NCBI GenBank assembly: GCA_031272155.1
Contig: JAISUI010000041.1
Span: 1 to 42,258, forward strand
Direction of reading: 5' to 3'
Source: Tannerella sp.
Lineage (GTDB): Bacteria; Bacteroidota; Bacteroidia; Bacteroidales; Tannerellaceae
Length of the DNA: 42,258 nucleotides
Shown: piece after piece, positions 1 through 9,578 of the stretch
Layout: the number at the start of each line of letters is the position of its first letter
How positions within the stretch are numbered: the stretch's first letter is position 1
Translations under genes and position numbers: made by a program
Notes under the pieces: model-generated
Seen by the model: only the letters and a program-made list of their open reading frames with translations
Database searches by the model: none
What the model was told of the DNA's origin: nothing

Positions 1-2136
1 AACTAAATCAATAGTAACAGTATGTCCTTTCTTTGGGTCAAGCCTAAGCAGGTTTCCGTCTGTTGTTTTCCCCCATGTGTCCGTATGGATGAATATACCT
101 TTACACGAAGGGTCAGAGAGCGGGTCGGTTGTAAGAGTTGCGCTTGTTCCGGCGGCATTGACCTGAAGCACAAATGACAGTTTTCCGAAAGGAGTATTGA
201 TATTTTTCAGCATTGTTTTCATACCCGGTTGCAGCCATTCAAGCGGGATTCCCTCAAGCAGGTGCATTTCCGAGCCACGGTCTAAAGCCAGCAGATGAAC
301 TGCCAGTCCTGCAAATAGCGCGCTTGCCCAGTTGTGAGGCATATCGCCTACATATTTACTTGGCGTCAAATCACGTGGCGAATGTTCTTCACGCCAGTTA
401 TAAACCGGTGAAGCATGATTGGCGAATGAGTAGAGGGCGTTGGTTGCACGTTTGCTTTCACCCATCCACAAGCAGGCATGTCCATAGAATCCTGCAAAAT
501 AGCTCCATATTCCATCAATTGCCCAACCGGTACCCATCACCATACCTTCCTGCAATGTAGTGTGAAGCATATTCATAGTGCCTATAGCCACCGGGTCGCC
601 GGGTTCAAAGATTTGACCCGGATAAACACTTTGACAAAAAGCCCATTGAGCGCGCTGAGGCAGAGAGCGTTTGGCTGGATCCATAGGTATAGCTATATAA
701 CGGTTACCAAAATCATCGGTAGCCATGTCGCGTTCGGCGGCGCGTTTGAAAGTAGAAAAGAAATCGTCGTATTCAGCTTGTAAGGCTTTCAAATCCTTTT
801 TCTCTCCAAGCCATTCAGCTGCCTGTATCATAGCTTTCAGACCGGCAAGATTCCAGTAAACGTTGGTATATTCGGCTTTGTCGGCCTCTCCAAAAAGACC
901 GCCGTCAATTTGTCCGGGTGGCATCAATCCATCATCAAGCGATATATTGTTTTTCAAAGTTTCTGCGCGGAGGAATTTTATATAGTCCACAGTTTTAAGC
1001 AGTTTAGGCCAAACGGATTTTAACCATGTCTTATCCTGCATCAACAAGGCATGACGAACACATGTCCAGAGTACCAGACCGTTTTCTTTCCAGTAAACCG
1101 AATCCATAATCCCAAATTGACCGGTTTCTCGTTGGAAAGTAAGTGTATATTCAACTCCGTCGCGGGCATCGCTTCCTCGATCAAATGTTGTAGCTGTTTC
1201 AAGTAAAGTGGCGCCGTCAGACACCCAAAGACCTCGATAACAAGTTGGTCCTACCTGAAATGCAATTTTATCTTTTTTTATTTCTCGTGCCTGCCATATC
1301 CCGCGTAGTGATGCGTCAATAAGATTTTGTATCTCGTTATCAGGAACATATATATGCCCATAAGGAATATCTGTACCGTTTTCCCAGTAAGTAATCATTT
1401 CTGCGCGCACTTCGTTGATATGATCCATGAAAGCGTCGGCATCGGACTTGAATTGCGCGGCTAATGCAGAGGGACGTCCATTGTCATAAAGTACGGCTAT
1501 TTGCTTTGTTTCGCCGGGTTCTATGGTGATTGGCTCCAATGACAGAAGCGTTTTGAAGTCGGCGATATTCTGCCGCACGATGGCAGGTTTCAAATTAGAG
1601 ATGACCTGTGCACTGTTATAGAGTAGCGTGGTGCGTTCGGTTGTTTTGGCTTTTTGTTCACTATTGACGTTGATAATCAATACCGGATTCAGTGTTTGTC
1701 GGCTGTTGGTCGTGTTGCTGACAGTGGTCAGAATCACGTCTTCACGATTACCGTTTTTCGTGGATGTTTTGCTGCGGACATAACTTTGAGCTATGGCAAA
1801 AGCCTCTTGCGTAATCTTCATATTTGCATACGTAGCTTCGGTGATGACGATTGGCACACGGGCGGAATACAGACGCTGACTGTTTATTTTCATATTTTCA
1901 TCGGCAAGTAACTGTATAACAGTGCCATATCCTCCTACGTAATTAAAAAATTCGCCTTTGCGATAGTCAATAAGCAACTGTCCGAGAGGCCCTACCAATG
2001 TCTTGCAGGTGTCGTCGGGAAATGAGATACATGACTGATGCCACTGCGGCGCAAAGCGATAATCTACTTGATGCGACTGTGCGTATATTGTTGTAGCACA
2101 GACGGTTGAAATGATAAATAAAAATATTCTTTTCAT
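1..2136 (-). CDS. Secreted six-hairpin glycosidase-like protein, 3' end cut by window edge
   Basis: A minus-strand frame is open from an ATG at 2136 to base 1 (712 codons, no stop), so the C-terminus lies outside the window. Residues 1-20 look like a signal peptide (MKR, a hydrophobic stretch, then a cleavage region IYAQS), predicting export to the periplasm or cell surface. The middle part (Trp/Tyr-rich text such as NVYWNLAGLKAMIQAAEWLG and PHNWASALFAGLAVHLLALD) resembles the alpha/alpha six-hairpin barrel of GH15/GH78/GH65-like glycosidases of Bacteroidetes, so it probably cleaves a plant or host glycan, substrate unknown. That assignment comes from recalled family resemblance; I could not identify catalytic acids. 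A strong inverted repeat lies 70-100 bases upstream. The exact glycoside hydrolase family is uncertain. Confidence 0.75.
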   Translation of the reverse strand, partial: MKRIFLFIISTVCATTIYAQSHQVDYRFAPQWHQSCISFPDDTCKTLVGPLGQLLIDYRKGEFFNYVGGYGTVIQLLADENMKINSQRLYSARVPIVITEATYANMKITQEAFAIAQSYVRSKTSTKNGNREDVILTTVSNTTNSRQTLNPVLIINVNSEQKAKTTERTTLLYNSAQVISNLKPAIVRQNIADFKTLLSLEPITIEPGETKQIAVLYDNGRPSALAAQFKSDADAFMDHINEVRAEMITYWENGTDIPYGHIYVPDNEIQNLIDASLRGIWQAREIKKDKIAFQVGPTCYRGLWVSDGATLLETATTFDRGSDARDGVEYTLTFQRETGQFGIMDSVYWKENGLVLWTCVRHALLMQDKTWLKSVWPKLLKTVDYIKFLRAETLKNNISLDDGLMPPGQIDGGLFGEADKAEYTNVYWNLAGLKAMIQAAEWLGEKKDLKALQAEYDDFFSTFKRAAERDMATDDFGNRYIAIPMDPAKRSLPQRAQWAFCQSVYPGQIFEPGDPVAIGTMNMLHTTLQEGMVMGTGWAIDGIWSYFAGFYGHACLWMGESKRATNALYSFANHASPVYNWREEHSPRDLTPSKYVGDMPHNWASALFAGLAVHLLALDRGSEMHLLEGIPLEWLQPGMKTMLKNINTPFGKLSFVLQVNAAGTSATLTTDPLSDPSCKGIFIHTDTWGKTTDGNLLRLDPKKGHTVTIDLV

Positions 2137-2204
2137 GATTGTAATGTGTAATTAATTAGTGTTTATAAATCTATCTAATATTTGCTTTTATAACGAATTT
2201 CGTT

Positions 2205-2233
2205 CCTGTTTATTGCAAAGCGTTATAAACAGG
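2205..2233. repeat. Inverted repeat upstream of the glycosidase gene
   Basis: CCTGTTTAT at 2205-2213 and ATAAACAGG at 2225-2233 are perfect 9-bp inverted arms around an 11-base loop. A second perfect palindrome, AACGAA-T-TTCGTT, lies just beside it at about 2192-2204. Both sit in the 164-base gap upstream of the glycosidase start. They could be an operator for a regulator of the glycan gene, or a weak hairpin ending the upstream zinc-ribbon transcript. There is no T-run, so an intrinsic terminator is less likely. Confidence 0.4.
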
Positions 2234-2300
2234 ATACCCTGAGCTTGGCAAGTACTTCAATTTGTTGAGATTGTCGGCGTGGACGAGGATATTTTATCCA

Positions 2301-3062
2301 TTATTTCAGTCGGAACACATATGTATTTTTCTTTTTACATTCTTCCATAAATTGAGTTTTAATCCAATCATAACCACTGGGAAGTACATTTATCAATTTT
2401 TCGCATTTCTCAAACTGACCTAAATTGCGATACAACTCTGCAATCATAATCTTTTGGCCTACATTTAACCGGCGAAAAGGCCACCAACGGGCAATATCAT
2501 TCAATATCTTAATCATAGATTCGCAATTTTCTTTCCATTGTTTTTCATCTTCTTCTCCTTCAAATAACATTTCATTTAACGTTTCATCTTTTAATGTTTC
2601 ATCTTTACGAACTCTATCATTAGAATGGATTATCCATGTTGCCAATCTGTCCCATGTTGCCAATCTGTCTAATAACGTTTCATCTTTACGAACTCTATCA
2701 TTATATGACCACCAAATATCTTGACGAATAGACATCTCTTTGTCTTTATCCATATTTTCGTGCAATGCCCTGAATAAATCTTTAATATTCAAAAAATCAG
2801 CATAAGGAGCATCGTTCCATTCTCTTGGATTTTCATTTGCTTCCCAACCACATTCTCCAATCACATTTAAGTTGCTTAACCAAAAGATTGAATTGCACTT
2901 TTCGCACTTTGTTAAGTTGGGATAGCGAGGTAACATTCGGGCAATTTGTTTTGCATCAGAATAGAGAATTGCTCCAATAGTATTCCCACTCATTAAACTT
3001 TTGTTTTTTAATAAACTGCCACAAGTCGGGCATTTATAAACTAAATCCGGTCCTGGTAACAT
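2301..3062 (-). CDS. Zinc-ribbon protein of unknown function with internal tandem repeats
   Basis: This 253-aa protein is not one I recognise. Two CxxC pairs, C11/C14 (CPTC) and C53/C56 (CEKC), would form a single zinc ribbon at the N-terminus. The rest is charged, soluble and probably helical, with a TPR-like stretch near the end (IMIAELYRNLGQFEKCEKLI). The middle is built from duplicated peptide: NDRVRKDETL at 121-130 and 148-157, DRLATW at 132-137 and 138-143, KDETL at 153-157 and 158-162. The DNA copies are near identical and all duplications are multiples of three, so the frame is kept. No signal peptide or membrane segment is seen. It has its own consensus promoter at 3265-3296 and a roughly 195-base leader with two palindromes. 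Similar stand-alone zinc-ribbon proteins are common accessory genes in Bacteroidales. Confidence 0.7.
   Translation of the reverse strand: MLPGPDLVYKCPTCGSLLKNKSLMSGNTIGAILYSDAKQIARMLPRYPNLTKCEKCNSIFWLSNLNVIGECGWEANENPREWNDAPYADFLNIKDLFRALHENMDKDKEMSIRQDIWWSYNDRVRKDETLLDRLATWDRLATWIIHSNDRVRKDETLKDETLNEMLFEGEEDEKQWKENCESMIKILNDIARWWPFRRLNVGQKIMIAELYRNLGQFEKCEKLINVLPSGYDWIKTQFMEECKKKNTYVFRLK
2578..2703. repeat. Nested direct repeats inside the zinc-ribbon gene
   Basis: Three sets of direct repeats interleave. A 15-base unit is at 2578-2592 and 2593-2607 (two mismatches). A perfect 27-base unit is at 2596-2622 and 2677-2703, exactly 81 bases apart. A perfect 18-base unit is tandem at 2634-2651 and 2652-2669. 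Every period is a multiple of three, so the reading frame of the 253-aa protein survives. The near identity of the copies suggests recent duplication by slippage or recombination. Confidence 0.9.
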
Positions 3063-3132
3063 AATATTTATATTTTAATTTCTCGATTTCAAAGCGCATA
3101 ATATTGTAATTACGATATATTTCGGCAAAGCA

Positions 3133-3149
3133 ACATTCCGTAGGAATGT
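3133..3149. repeat. Palindromic hairpin 1 in the zinc-ribbon gene leader
   Basis: ACATTCC-GTA-GGAATGT is a perfect 7-bp inverted repeat with a 3-base loop. It shares its core (CATTCC, GT-A, GGAATG) with the second hairpin 45 bases away. A smaller stem, TCTA-TCGG-TAGA, lies between them at about 3160-3171. All lie between the promoter at 3265-3296 and the start codon at 3062, so they would be transcribed in the 5' leader. Compact, related palindromes like these look like REP-type elements. Confidence 0.6.
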
Positions 3150-3193
3150 GTCTATCTGTCTATCGGTAGAAACGCAATGCTCTCACCAGCTTT

Positions 3194-3213
3194 CGCATTC
3201 CGTTAGGAATGCG
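3194..3213. repeat. Palindromic hairpin 2 in the zinc-ribbon gene leader
   Basis: CGCATTCC-GTTA-GGAATGCG is a perfect 8-bp inverted repeat with a 4-base loop. It is followed by a partial copy of the arm (GTTCCATTCC). It is the sister copy of the element at 3133-3149. The rest of the 328-base gap between the zinc-ribbon gene and the helicase is AT-rich and holds the promoter; no further gene is seen in it. Confidence 0.6.
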
Positions 3214-3264
3214 TTCCATTCCTCAATCGCTGTGAATATATAATATTTCGCATCATTACGGCTT

Positions 3265-3296
3265 CAAATATACAAAATATTTTTTGTACATACAAA
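3265..3296 (-). promoter_or_regulatory. Bacteroidetes sigma-ABfr promoter for the zinc-ribbon gene
   Basis: Read on the minus strand, TTTG (3293-3296), a 20-base spacer and TATATTTG (3265-3272) match the TTTG-N19/20-TANNTTTG consensus exactly. Transcription would begin near 3258, giving a leader of about 195 bases that includes both palindromes. Confidence 0.7.
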
Positions 3297-3390
3297 AAAG
3301 AAGGCAAAAAAATGCAATTATTTACAATTATATCTCTGAAAATGCTAATACTCGAATTTAACAGCATATTACAACGAGTTCTCCACAGCG

Positions 3391-5130
3391 CTACCAGCGC
3401 CTGTTACGTTTCTTATATCCGGCGCGTTCCGGTTGATGTTGCCGCCAGGGTTTATCGCTATTTTTTTTCGACCTGTTCCGGCGGTCGTTTGGTTTGCCTT
3501 CTTTTTCTCCTGCATACTGCACATGAATGACTGAACCGTCCACTTCATAGCTATTCATCTGACTAATAACCCGTTGGGCAACACTGTCTTTCACTTCAAA
3601 ATAAGATACATTTTCCTGTAGATCAATCCTTCCGATGGGAACTTTACCCGGCACACAACGATTCACTAACTCTATTAAATGATTAGCAAACAGACCATTC
3701 GCTTTCCCAAAATTCAGAGACAAGCGTTTATAGCCTTCTTCCGGTTTGCGCGAACGGGTATTGGAGCGTTCCTTTTGCCCGTTTTTACGGGAACTTGCTT
3801 CATCCACCATTTCAATTTCATCCGCATCGCGATAATAATCAATCATACGGTTAAACTCCATGGATATAAGCCGTTTAATTATATCTTCCTTTTCCAACCA
3901 TTCCAATCTATGAAAAACTGAAGGCATCAGTGAAACGATTTCTTTTTCGTCCACTTTCACCTTTTCAATCTGGTCAACCAGATTAAACAGTTGCTTTTCG
4001 CAAATGGCTTTCCCTGTTGGAAGTACGCCTTTTTCAAAAGGTTTGCTGATATTTTTCCCGATATTCTGCAGTTTTTTCTTTTCACGTACATGGCAAATAG
4101 CGATGGAAAGACCTGTCTTGCCGGCTCGTGCGGTACGCCCGCTCCGATGGGTATAATGTTCTGTTTCATCCGGCAAACCATAATGAATCACATGACTCAG
4201 GTCATCCACATCTAAACCCCTGGAAGCTACATCAGTAGCGACTAACAACTGTAAATTCCTGACGCGGAATTTCTGCATCACGTAATCGCGTTGCGTCTGA
4301 CTGAGTTCGCCATGCAGCGCGTCGGCATTGTAGCCATCCTTAATCAGCTGGTCGGCAATTTCCTGCGTTTCCTTGCGGGTGCGGCAAAAAACAATCCCGT
4401 AGATGTTAGGGTAAAAATCAACAATTCGTTTCAATGCAAGATATTTGTCGCGGGCATGAACCATGTAATAGATATGCCGTATGTTTTCGTTGCCTTCATT
4501 TTTCCGTCCGATAACAATTTCGACGGGATTGTGCATGTAACGTTTTGTAATTCGGGCAATTTCCTGCGGCATCGTGGCCGAAAACAAAAGCATGTTGCGC
4601 GAAGAGGGAACCTCTGCCAAAATAACCTGGATGCTCTCGGAAAAACCCATGTTAAGCATTTCATCCGCTTCGTCCAGGATTACGTTTTGTATATCATTCA
4701 GTTTTACCTTTTTCCTGTTCATCAAGTCAAGCAATCGCCCTGGAGTAGCCACGATGATATGCACCCCTTTGGAAAGGGTTTTTATCTGACTTTCAATGCT
4801 TGAGCCACCATAGACCGGTAAAACCCTCAAGCCATTCAGGTATTTGGAGTAATCGCTCAGGTCGCCGGCAATTTGCAGGCAAAGTTCGCGCGTCGGACAT
4901 AAAATCAATGTCTGTGTTACTGTCTGGGGAACAAGTGTTTTTTGCAGTACCGGCAATCCATAAGCAGCCGTTTTCCCTGTTCCGGTCTGGGCCAGTGCAA
5001 TTACATCGTTATCATTCCCGAGCAAAAGAGGAATCACTTCCTCCTGTACCGGCATGGGCATTTCGTAGCCCATTTCCCGGATTGCCTTTAATATAGGTTC
5101 GGCAATTCCTAATTCTTCAAATGTTTTCAA
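3391..5130 (-). CDS. deaD: DEAD-box ATP-dependent RNA helicase with DbpA-type RNA-binding domain
   Basis: This cytoplasmic helicase (579 aa) unwinds structured RNA, typically in ribosome assembly, cold adaptation or mRNA decay. The helicase core reads in order: Q-motif region, Walker A AQTGTGKT (47-54), PTREL, TPGR, DEAD, SAT, the conserved RGLDVDD, and HRSGRTARAG. The C-terminal part (from about residue 475, RLSLNFGKANGLFANHLIELV) resembles the DbpA/CsdA RNA-binding fold, followed by a basic Arg/Lys-rich tail that would aid RNA binding. The ATG at 5130 gives the usual MKTFEELGI start. It lies downstream of rpoC in the same direction but behind a terminator at 5162-5193, so it may rely on readthrough or a weak promoter of its own. 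CsdA/DeaD versus a more general DEAD-box class cannot be settled here. Confidence 0.93.
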   Translation of the reverse strand: MKTFEELGIAEPILKAIREMGYEMPMPVQEEVIPLLLGNDNDVIALAQTGTGKTAAYGLPVLQKTLVPQTVTQTLILCPTRELCLQIAGDLSDYSKYLNGLRVLPVYGGSSIESQIKTLSKGVHIIVATPGRLLDLMNRKKVKLNDIQNVILDEADEMLNMGFSESIQVILAEVPSSRNMLLFSATMPQEIARITKRYMHNPVEIVIGRKNEGNENIRHIYYMVHARDKYLALKRIVDFYPNIYGIVFCRTRKETQEIADQLIKDGYNADALHGELSQTQRDYVMQKFRVRNLQLLVATDVASRGLDVDDLSHVIHYGLPDETEHYTHRSGRTARAGKTGLSIAICHVREKKKLQNIGKNISKPFEKGVLPTGKAICEKQLFNLVDQIEKVKVDEKEIVSLMPSVFHRLEWLEKEDIIKRLISMEFNRMIDYYRDADEIEMVDEASSRKNGQKERSNTRSRKPEEGYKRLSLNFGKANGLFANHLIELVNRCVPGKVPIGRIDLQENVSYFEVKDSVAQRVISQMNSYEVDGSVIHVQYAGEKEGKPNDRRNRSKKNSDKPWRQHQPERAGYKKRNRRW

Positions 5131-5161
5131 AATGTTATTTGTTATAAAATTGCATGGATAT

Positions 5162-5193
5162 AAAAAATCAGGGCTGAAGCATCACCTCAGCCC
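5162..5193 (-). terminator. Intrinsic terminator after rpoC
   Basis: On the minus strand GGGCTGA (5193-5187) and TCAGCCC (5177-5171) form a GC-rich 7-bp stem, extendable inward by a further pair or two, followed by a T-run (complement of 5162-5167). It sits about 75 bases past the rpoC stop, so it is placed to end the long tRNA-tuf-rpoBC transcript. Confidence 0.8.
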
Positions 5194-5268
5194 GATTCAA
5201 CTAAACATGCAAAAACCATATTTATTATTTAACTTTAAGCAGAGACCCTAATTGTCTAAAATAGAATT

Positions 5269-8200
5269 TTACGATTTAGCGTGTCTTTTAGATTCTTTGC
5301 TCATTTCCATAATGGAAGCCCGTCCGCTTGCAATCCGGTCAAACTCGTCCTTCGTTCCGACTACCAAACGGTCATATTCCCGTTGGCCGGTACCGGCAGG
5401 TATCAAGTGCCCGCAAATCACATTTTCTTTCAATCCTTCCAGTTTATCAAGGCGACCGCTAATAGCGGCTTCGTTCAATACCTTGGTCGTTTCCTGGAAT
5501 GATGCAGCCGACATCCAACTTGTTGTTTGCAATGCAGCACGTGTGATACCTTGCAAAATCTGGTTCGTAGTAGCAGGAAATGCATCACGCGCCTCCACAG
5601 GCTTTAAGTCCCTGCGTTTCAGCATACTGTTTTCATCCCTCAACTTACGGATCGTAACAATTTGCCCGGCTTTCAATGTCTGTGAATCACCTGAATCCAC
5701 AACCACTTTCTTGCCCCAGATACGGTCATTCTCATCCATCACTTCAAGTTTATCAACCACCTGCTGTTCAAGGAATCGCGTATCACCCGGATCTACAATT
5801 TCAACTTTGCGCATCATCTGACGCACAATCACTTCAAAATGCTTGTCATTGATTTTCACGCCCTGCAGACGATAAACGTCCTGCACTTCATTCACAATGT
5901 ATTCCTGCACAGCCGTCGGCCCTTTGATCGCCAGAATGTCGGCGGGTGTAATCGCTCCGTCGGAAAGCGGCATCCCAGCGCGCACATAATCGTTTTCCTG
6001 CACTAATAACTGCTTGGATAACGGCACCATATATTTCTTGACTTCGCCAAGTTTGGATGTGACGCTGATTTCACGATTGCCTCGTTTAATTTTGCCAAAT
6101 CCGATCTCACCGTCAATTTCCGACACAACCGCCGGATTCGACGGATTACGGGCTTCAAACAGCTCGGTCACACGAGGCAACCCACCGGTAATATCACCTG
6201 TTTTACCAACGGCACGCGGAATTTTAACCAACACTTCACCTGTCTTGATCATATCGCCTTCTTCCTTCACCACGTGAGCGCCTAAAGGCAACGAATACGT
6301 CTTCAAGACTTTCTTCTTGCTGTCCAAGATTTGAGCCGCCGGAACTTTCGTTTTATCTCTCGACTCAATGATGATTTTTTCGATAAGACCGGTCGTTTCA
6401 TCACTCTCAATCTTAAAAGTAATGTTATCAATCATGTTCTCAAATGCGATCTTACCGCCTACTTCGGAGATAATCACTGCATTAAACGGATCCCATTCAA
6501 TGATCGTATCGCCTTTTTTCACCGTATCTCCATGTTTGAAATACAGTTTCGAGCCGTATGGAATGTTATGCGTATGCAACACGATCCTTGTCTTCGGATC
6601 AATGATTCTCAATTCCGCCAAACGACTTACCACTATCTGGCATTTATCAATTTCGGATTCTACGGTACGAAGTTCGTCAATTTCAAGCTCTCCGTCAAAT
6701 TTCGACACCAGACTGTTTTCTGTCACAATGTTTGATGCGATACCTCCGACATGGAATGTACGCAACGTCAACTGTGTACCCGGTTCGCCGATAGATTGGG
6801 CAGCCGTTACACCGACCACTTCGCCCTTCTGCACCATCTGACCGGTAGCCAGATTGCGCCCATAGCATTTGGCGCATACGCCTTTTTTCGATTCACATGT
6901 TAATACGGAACGAATTTCCACACTTTCAATCGGCGATTCCTGGATGATCCTGGCCGCTTCTTCCCGGATTTCTTCTCCGGCCGGAACTATAATTTCTCCC
7001 GTATTCGGATGAATAATGTCATGTACAGAAACACGTCCCAATATACGTTCGTACAACGAAGCAATCACTTCTTCATTATTTTTCAACTCCGTACATACCA
7101 GACCACGTAGCGTACCGCAATCTTCCTCATTGACAATCACGTCGTGCGACACGTCCACCAGACGACGGGTAAGATATCCTGCATCCGCAGTCTTCAAAGC
7201 CGTATCTGCAAGACCTTTACGTGCGCCGTGCGTCGAAATGAAGTATTCCAGCACCGACAAGCCTTCCTTAAAGTTGGAAAGAATCGGGTTTTCAATGATT
7301 TGCCCGCCTTCGGCGCCGCTCTTTTGAGGTTTTGCCATCAATCCACGCATACCGGACAACTGACGGATCTGTTCCTTTGAACCGCGAGCGCCGGAGTGCA
7401 TCATCATATATACGGAATTAAATCCGGCATTATCATCCTTCAATTGAGCCATCAACGATTCCGACAACTTGCTATTGACATGTGTCCATGTATCAATGAT
7501 CTGATTATACCGTTCATTATTGGTAATCAACCCCATATTGTAGTTAGCCGTGATACGCTCCACTTCATCATAACCTTCTTTTACAAGGTCATCTTTGTCG
7601 GGCGGAATCAACACATCAGAAAGATTGAACGACAAACCGCCCTTGAATGCCATGTAATATCCAAGATCTTTGATATCGTCGAGGAAACGCGCCGTACGCG
7701 CAACTCCGCAAGCCTTGATCACGTTGCCAATGATATCGCGAAGTGCTTTTTTACCCCACACTTCATTGACATATCCCACTTCTGCAGGCACATAATCATT
7801 CACCATCAAGCGCCCCACAGACGTTTCAATCATTCTCCGTACCGGTTTTCCATGCTCATTACGATCATTTACATAGACTTTAACAGGAGCATGAATATCT
7901 ACCTTTTTCTCATTATAGGCAACCGTCGCTTCTTCCGGGCCATAGAACACTAATCCGCTTCCTTTGGCGCCCGGACGGAGTTTAGTGATATAATACAATC
8001 CGAGTACCATATCTTGCGAAGGCACAGTAATTGGCGCTCCGTTAGCCGGATTCAGAATGTTGTGTGAAGCCAGCATCAGCATTTGCGCTTCCAGAATAGC
8101 TTCATTGCCAAGCGGCAAGTGAACTGCCATCTGGTCGCCGTCAAAGTCAGCGTTAAAGGCCGTACAGGCCAATGGATGCAACTGAATAGCCTTCCCTTCA

Positions 8201-9555
8201 ATTAACTTTGGTTGAAACGCCTGAATGCCAAGCCGGTGCAGTGTAGGAGCTCGGTTCAGCAATACCGGATGTCCTTTCATGACGTATTCTAAAATATCCC
8301 ATACGACAGGATCCTTCCGGTCCACTATCTTTTTAGCCGATTTCACGGTTTTTACAATTCCCCGTTCTATTAACTTGCGGATTACAAATGGTTTATACAA
8401 CTCCGCGGCCATACCTTTAGGGATACCGCACTCGTGCATTTTGAGTTCCGGCCCGACTACGATAACCGAACGGGCGGAATAGTCCACACGTTTACCCAGC
8501 AAATTTTGACGGAATCGTCCCTGTTTACCTTTCAAACTGTCGGACAACGATTTCAACAAACGATTAGAGTCTGTTTTGACTGCGCTTGACTTGCGGGAAT
8601 TATCAAACAGTGAATCAACGGCTTCCTGCAACATTCGTTTCTCGTTACGCAAAATCACCTCCGGCGCTTTGATATCAATCAGGCGTTTCAGACGATTATT
8701 GCGGATGATGACACGACGATACAGGTCATTCAAATCGGACGTAGCAAAACGCCCTCCATCCAACGGTACAAGCGGACGCAATTCCGGCGGGATGACAGGC
8801 ACTACTTTAACAATCATCCATTCCGGTTTGTTTTTCCCTTTGGACACACGGAAGGATTCGACAACCTGTAAACGCTTTAACGCTTCGTTCTTACGTTGTT
8901 GAGAGGTATCCGTCGTAGCCTGGTGACGCAAATCGTAGGACAGCGTATCCAAATCCAAACGTACCAACAAATCATATACGGCATCCGCACCGATTTTTGC
9001 AACGAATTTATTAGGATCGGTATCTTCAAGTAACTGATTCTCTTTCGGGAGATTATCAATAATATTCAAATATTCTTCTTCCGAAAGCAAATCTAACGGA
9101 GCGACCGAATCCACACATCCCGGCTGAATCACAACGTAGCGTTCATAATAGATAACTGCATCCAACTTCTTCGTAGGAAGTCCCAACAGATATCCTATCT
9201 TGTTCGGGAGCGAACGAAAATACCATATATGCGCCACAGGGACAACCAAATGGATATGCCCCATCCGTTCGCGGCGCACTTTCTTTTCCGTCACTTCCAC
9301 ACCGCACCGATCACAGACAACTCCTTTATAACGAATCCGTTTATACTTACCGCAATAACATTCATAATTCTTGACCGGACCAAAAATGCGTTCGCAAAAC
9401 AATCCGTCACGCTCCGGTTTATAGGTCCGATAATTAATCGTTTCCGGTTTCATCACTTCTCCGTAGGAACTTTCAAGAATTTCTTCCGGCGAAGCCAGCC
9501 CTATACTTATCTTCGTAAAGTTATTTTTTAACTTATTTTCCTTTCTAAAAGCCAT
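5269..9555 (-). CDS. rpoC: DNA-directed RNA polymerase subunit beta'
   Basis: The catalytic clamp subunit of RNA polymerase (1428 aa) has the usual Bacteroidetes length. The N-terminal zinc site is visible as C66, C68, C81 and C84. The Mg-binding active-site loop NADFDGD is at residues 468-474. A second cysteine cluster ([13 protein letters not shown]) lies near residues 880-900. The bridge-helix and trigger-loop region contains [19 protein letters not shown]. It starts 23 bases after the rpoB stop, so the two are co-transcribed and the large subunits are made in similar amounts. The start [13 protein letters not shown] is the common Bacteroidetes form. All motifs I checked are intact. A terminator follows at 5162-5193. 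Confidence 0.99.
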   Translation of the reverse strand: MAFRKENKLKNNFTKISIGLASPEEILESSYGEVMKPETINYRTYKPERDGLFCERIFGPVKNYECYCGKYKRIRYKGVVCDRCGVEVTEKKVRRERMGHIHLVVPVAHIWYFRSLPNKIGYLLGLPTKKLDAVIYYERYVVIQPGCVDSVAPLDLLSEEEYLNIIDNLPKENQLLEDTDPNKFVAKIGADAVYDLLVRLDLDTLSYDLRHQATTDTSQQRKNEALKRLQVVESFRVSKGKNKPEWMIVKVVPVIPPELRPLVPLDGGRFATSDLNDLYRRVIIRNNRLKRLIDIKAPEVILRNEKRMLQEAVDSLFDNSRKSSAVKTDSNRLLKSLSDSLKGKQGRFRQNLLGKRVDYSARSVIVVGPELKMHECGIPKGMAAELYKPFVIRKLIERGIVKTVKSAKKIVDRKDPVVWDILEYVMKGHPVLLNRAPTLHRLGIQAFQPKLIEGKAIQLHPLACTAFNADFDGDQMAVHLPLGNEAILEAQMLMLASHNILNPANGAPITVPSQDMVLGLYYITKLRPGAKGSGLVFYGPEEATVAYNEKKVDIHAPVKVYVNDRNEHGKPVRRMIETSVGRLMVNDYVPAEVGYVNEVWGKKALRDIIGNVIKACGVARTARFLDDIKDLGYYMAFKGGLSFNLSDVLIPPDKDDLVKEGYDEVERITANYNMGLITNNERYNQIIDTWTHVNSKLSESLMAQLKDDNAGFNSVYMMMHSGARGSKEQIRQLSGMRGLMAKPQKSGAEGGQIIENPILSNFKEGLSVLEYFISTHGARKGLADTALKTADAGYLTRRLVDVSHDVIVNEEDCGTLRGLVCTELKNNEEVIASLYERILGRVSVHDIIHPNTGEIIVPAGEEIREEAARIIQESPIESVEIRSVLTCESKKGVCAKCYGRNLATGQMVQKGEVVGVTAAQSIGEPGTQLTLRTFHVGGIASNIVTENSLVSKFDGELEIDELRTVESEIDKCQIVVSRLAELRIIDPKTRIVLHTHNIPYGSKLYFKHGDTVKKGDTIIEWDPFNAVIISEVGGKIAFENMIDNITFKIESDETTGLIEKIIIESRDKTKVPAAQILDSKKKVLKTYSLPLGAHVVKEEGDMIKTGEVLVKIPRAVGKTGDITGGLPRVTELFEARNPSNPAVVSEIDGEIGFGKIKRGNREISVTSKLGEVKKYMVPLSKQLLVQENDYVRAGMPLSDGAITPADILAIKGPTAVQEYIVNEVQDVYRLQGVKINDKHFEVIVRQMMRKVEIVDPGDTRFLEQQVVDKLEVMDENDRIWGKKVVVDSGDSQTLKAGQIVTIRKLRDENSMLKRRDLKPVEARDAFPATTNQILQGITRAALQTTSWMSAASFQETTKVLNEAAISGRLDKLEGLKENVICGHLIPAGTGQREYDRLVVGTKDEFDRIASGRASIMEMSKESKRHAKS

Positions 9556-9578
9556 ATTTCCTTTGGTTTATAAAGAAA

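Noticed and set aside
2578-2703. Repeats at the left side as a CRISPR-like array
   Set aside because: The units differ in length, overlap, lie within a coding frame in multiples of three, and have no unique spacers of constant size.
5252-5821. Plus-strand frame of 189 codons opposite the rpoC 3' end
   Set aside because: Antisense to highly conserved rpoC sequence, with no protein-like features.
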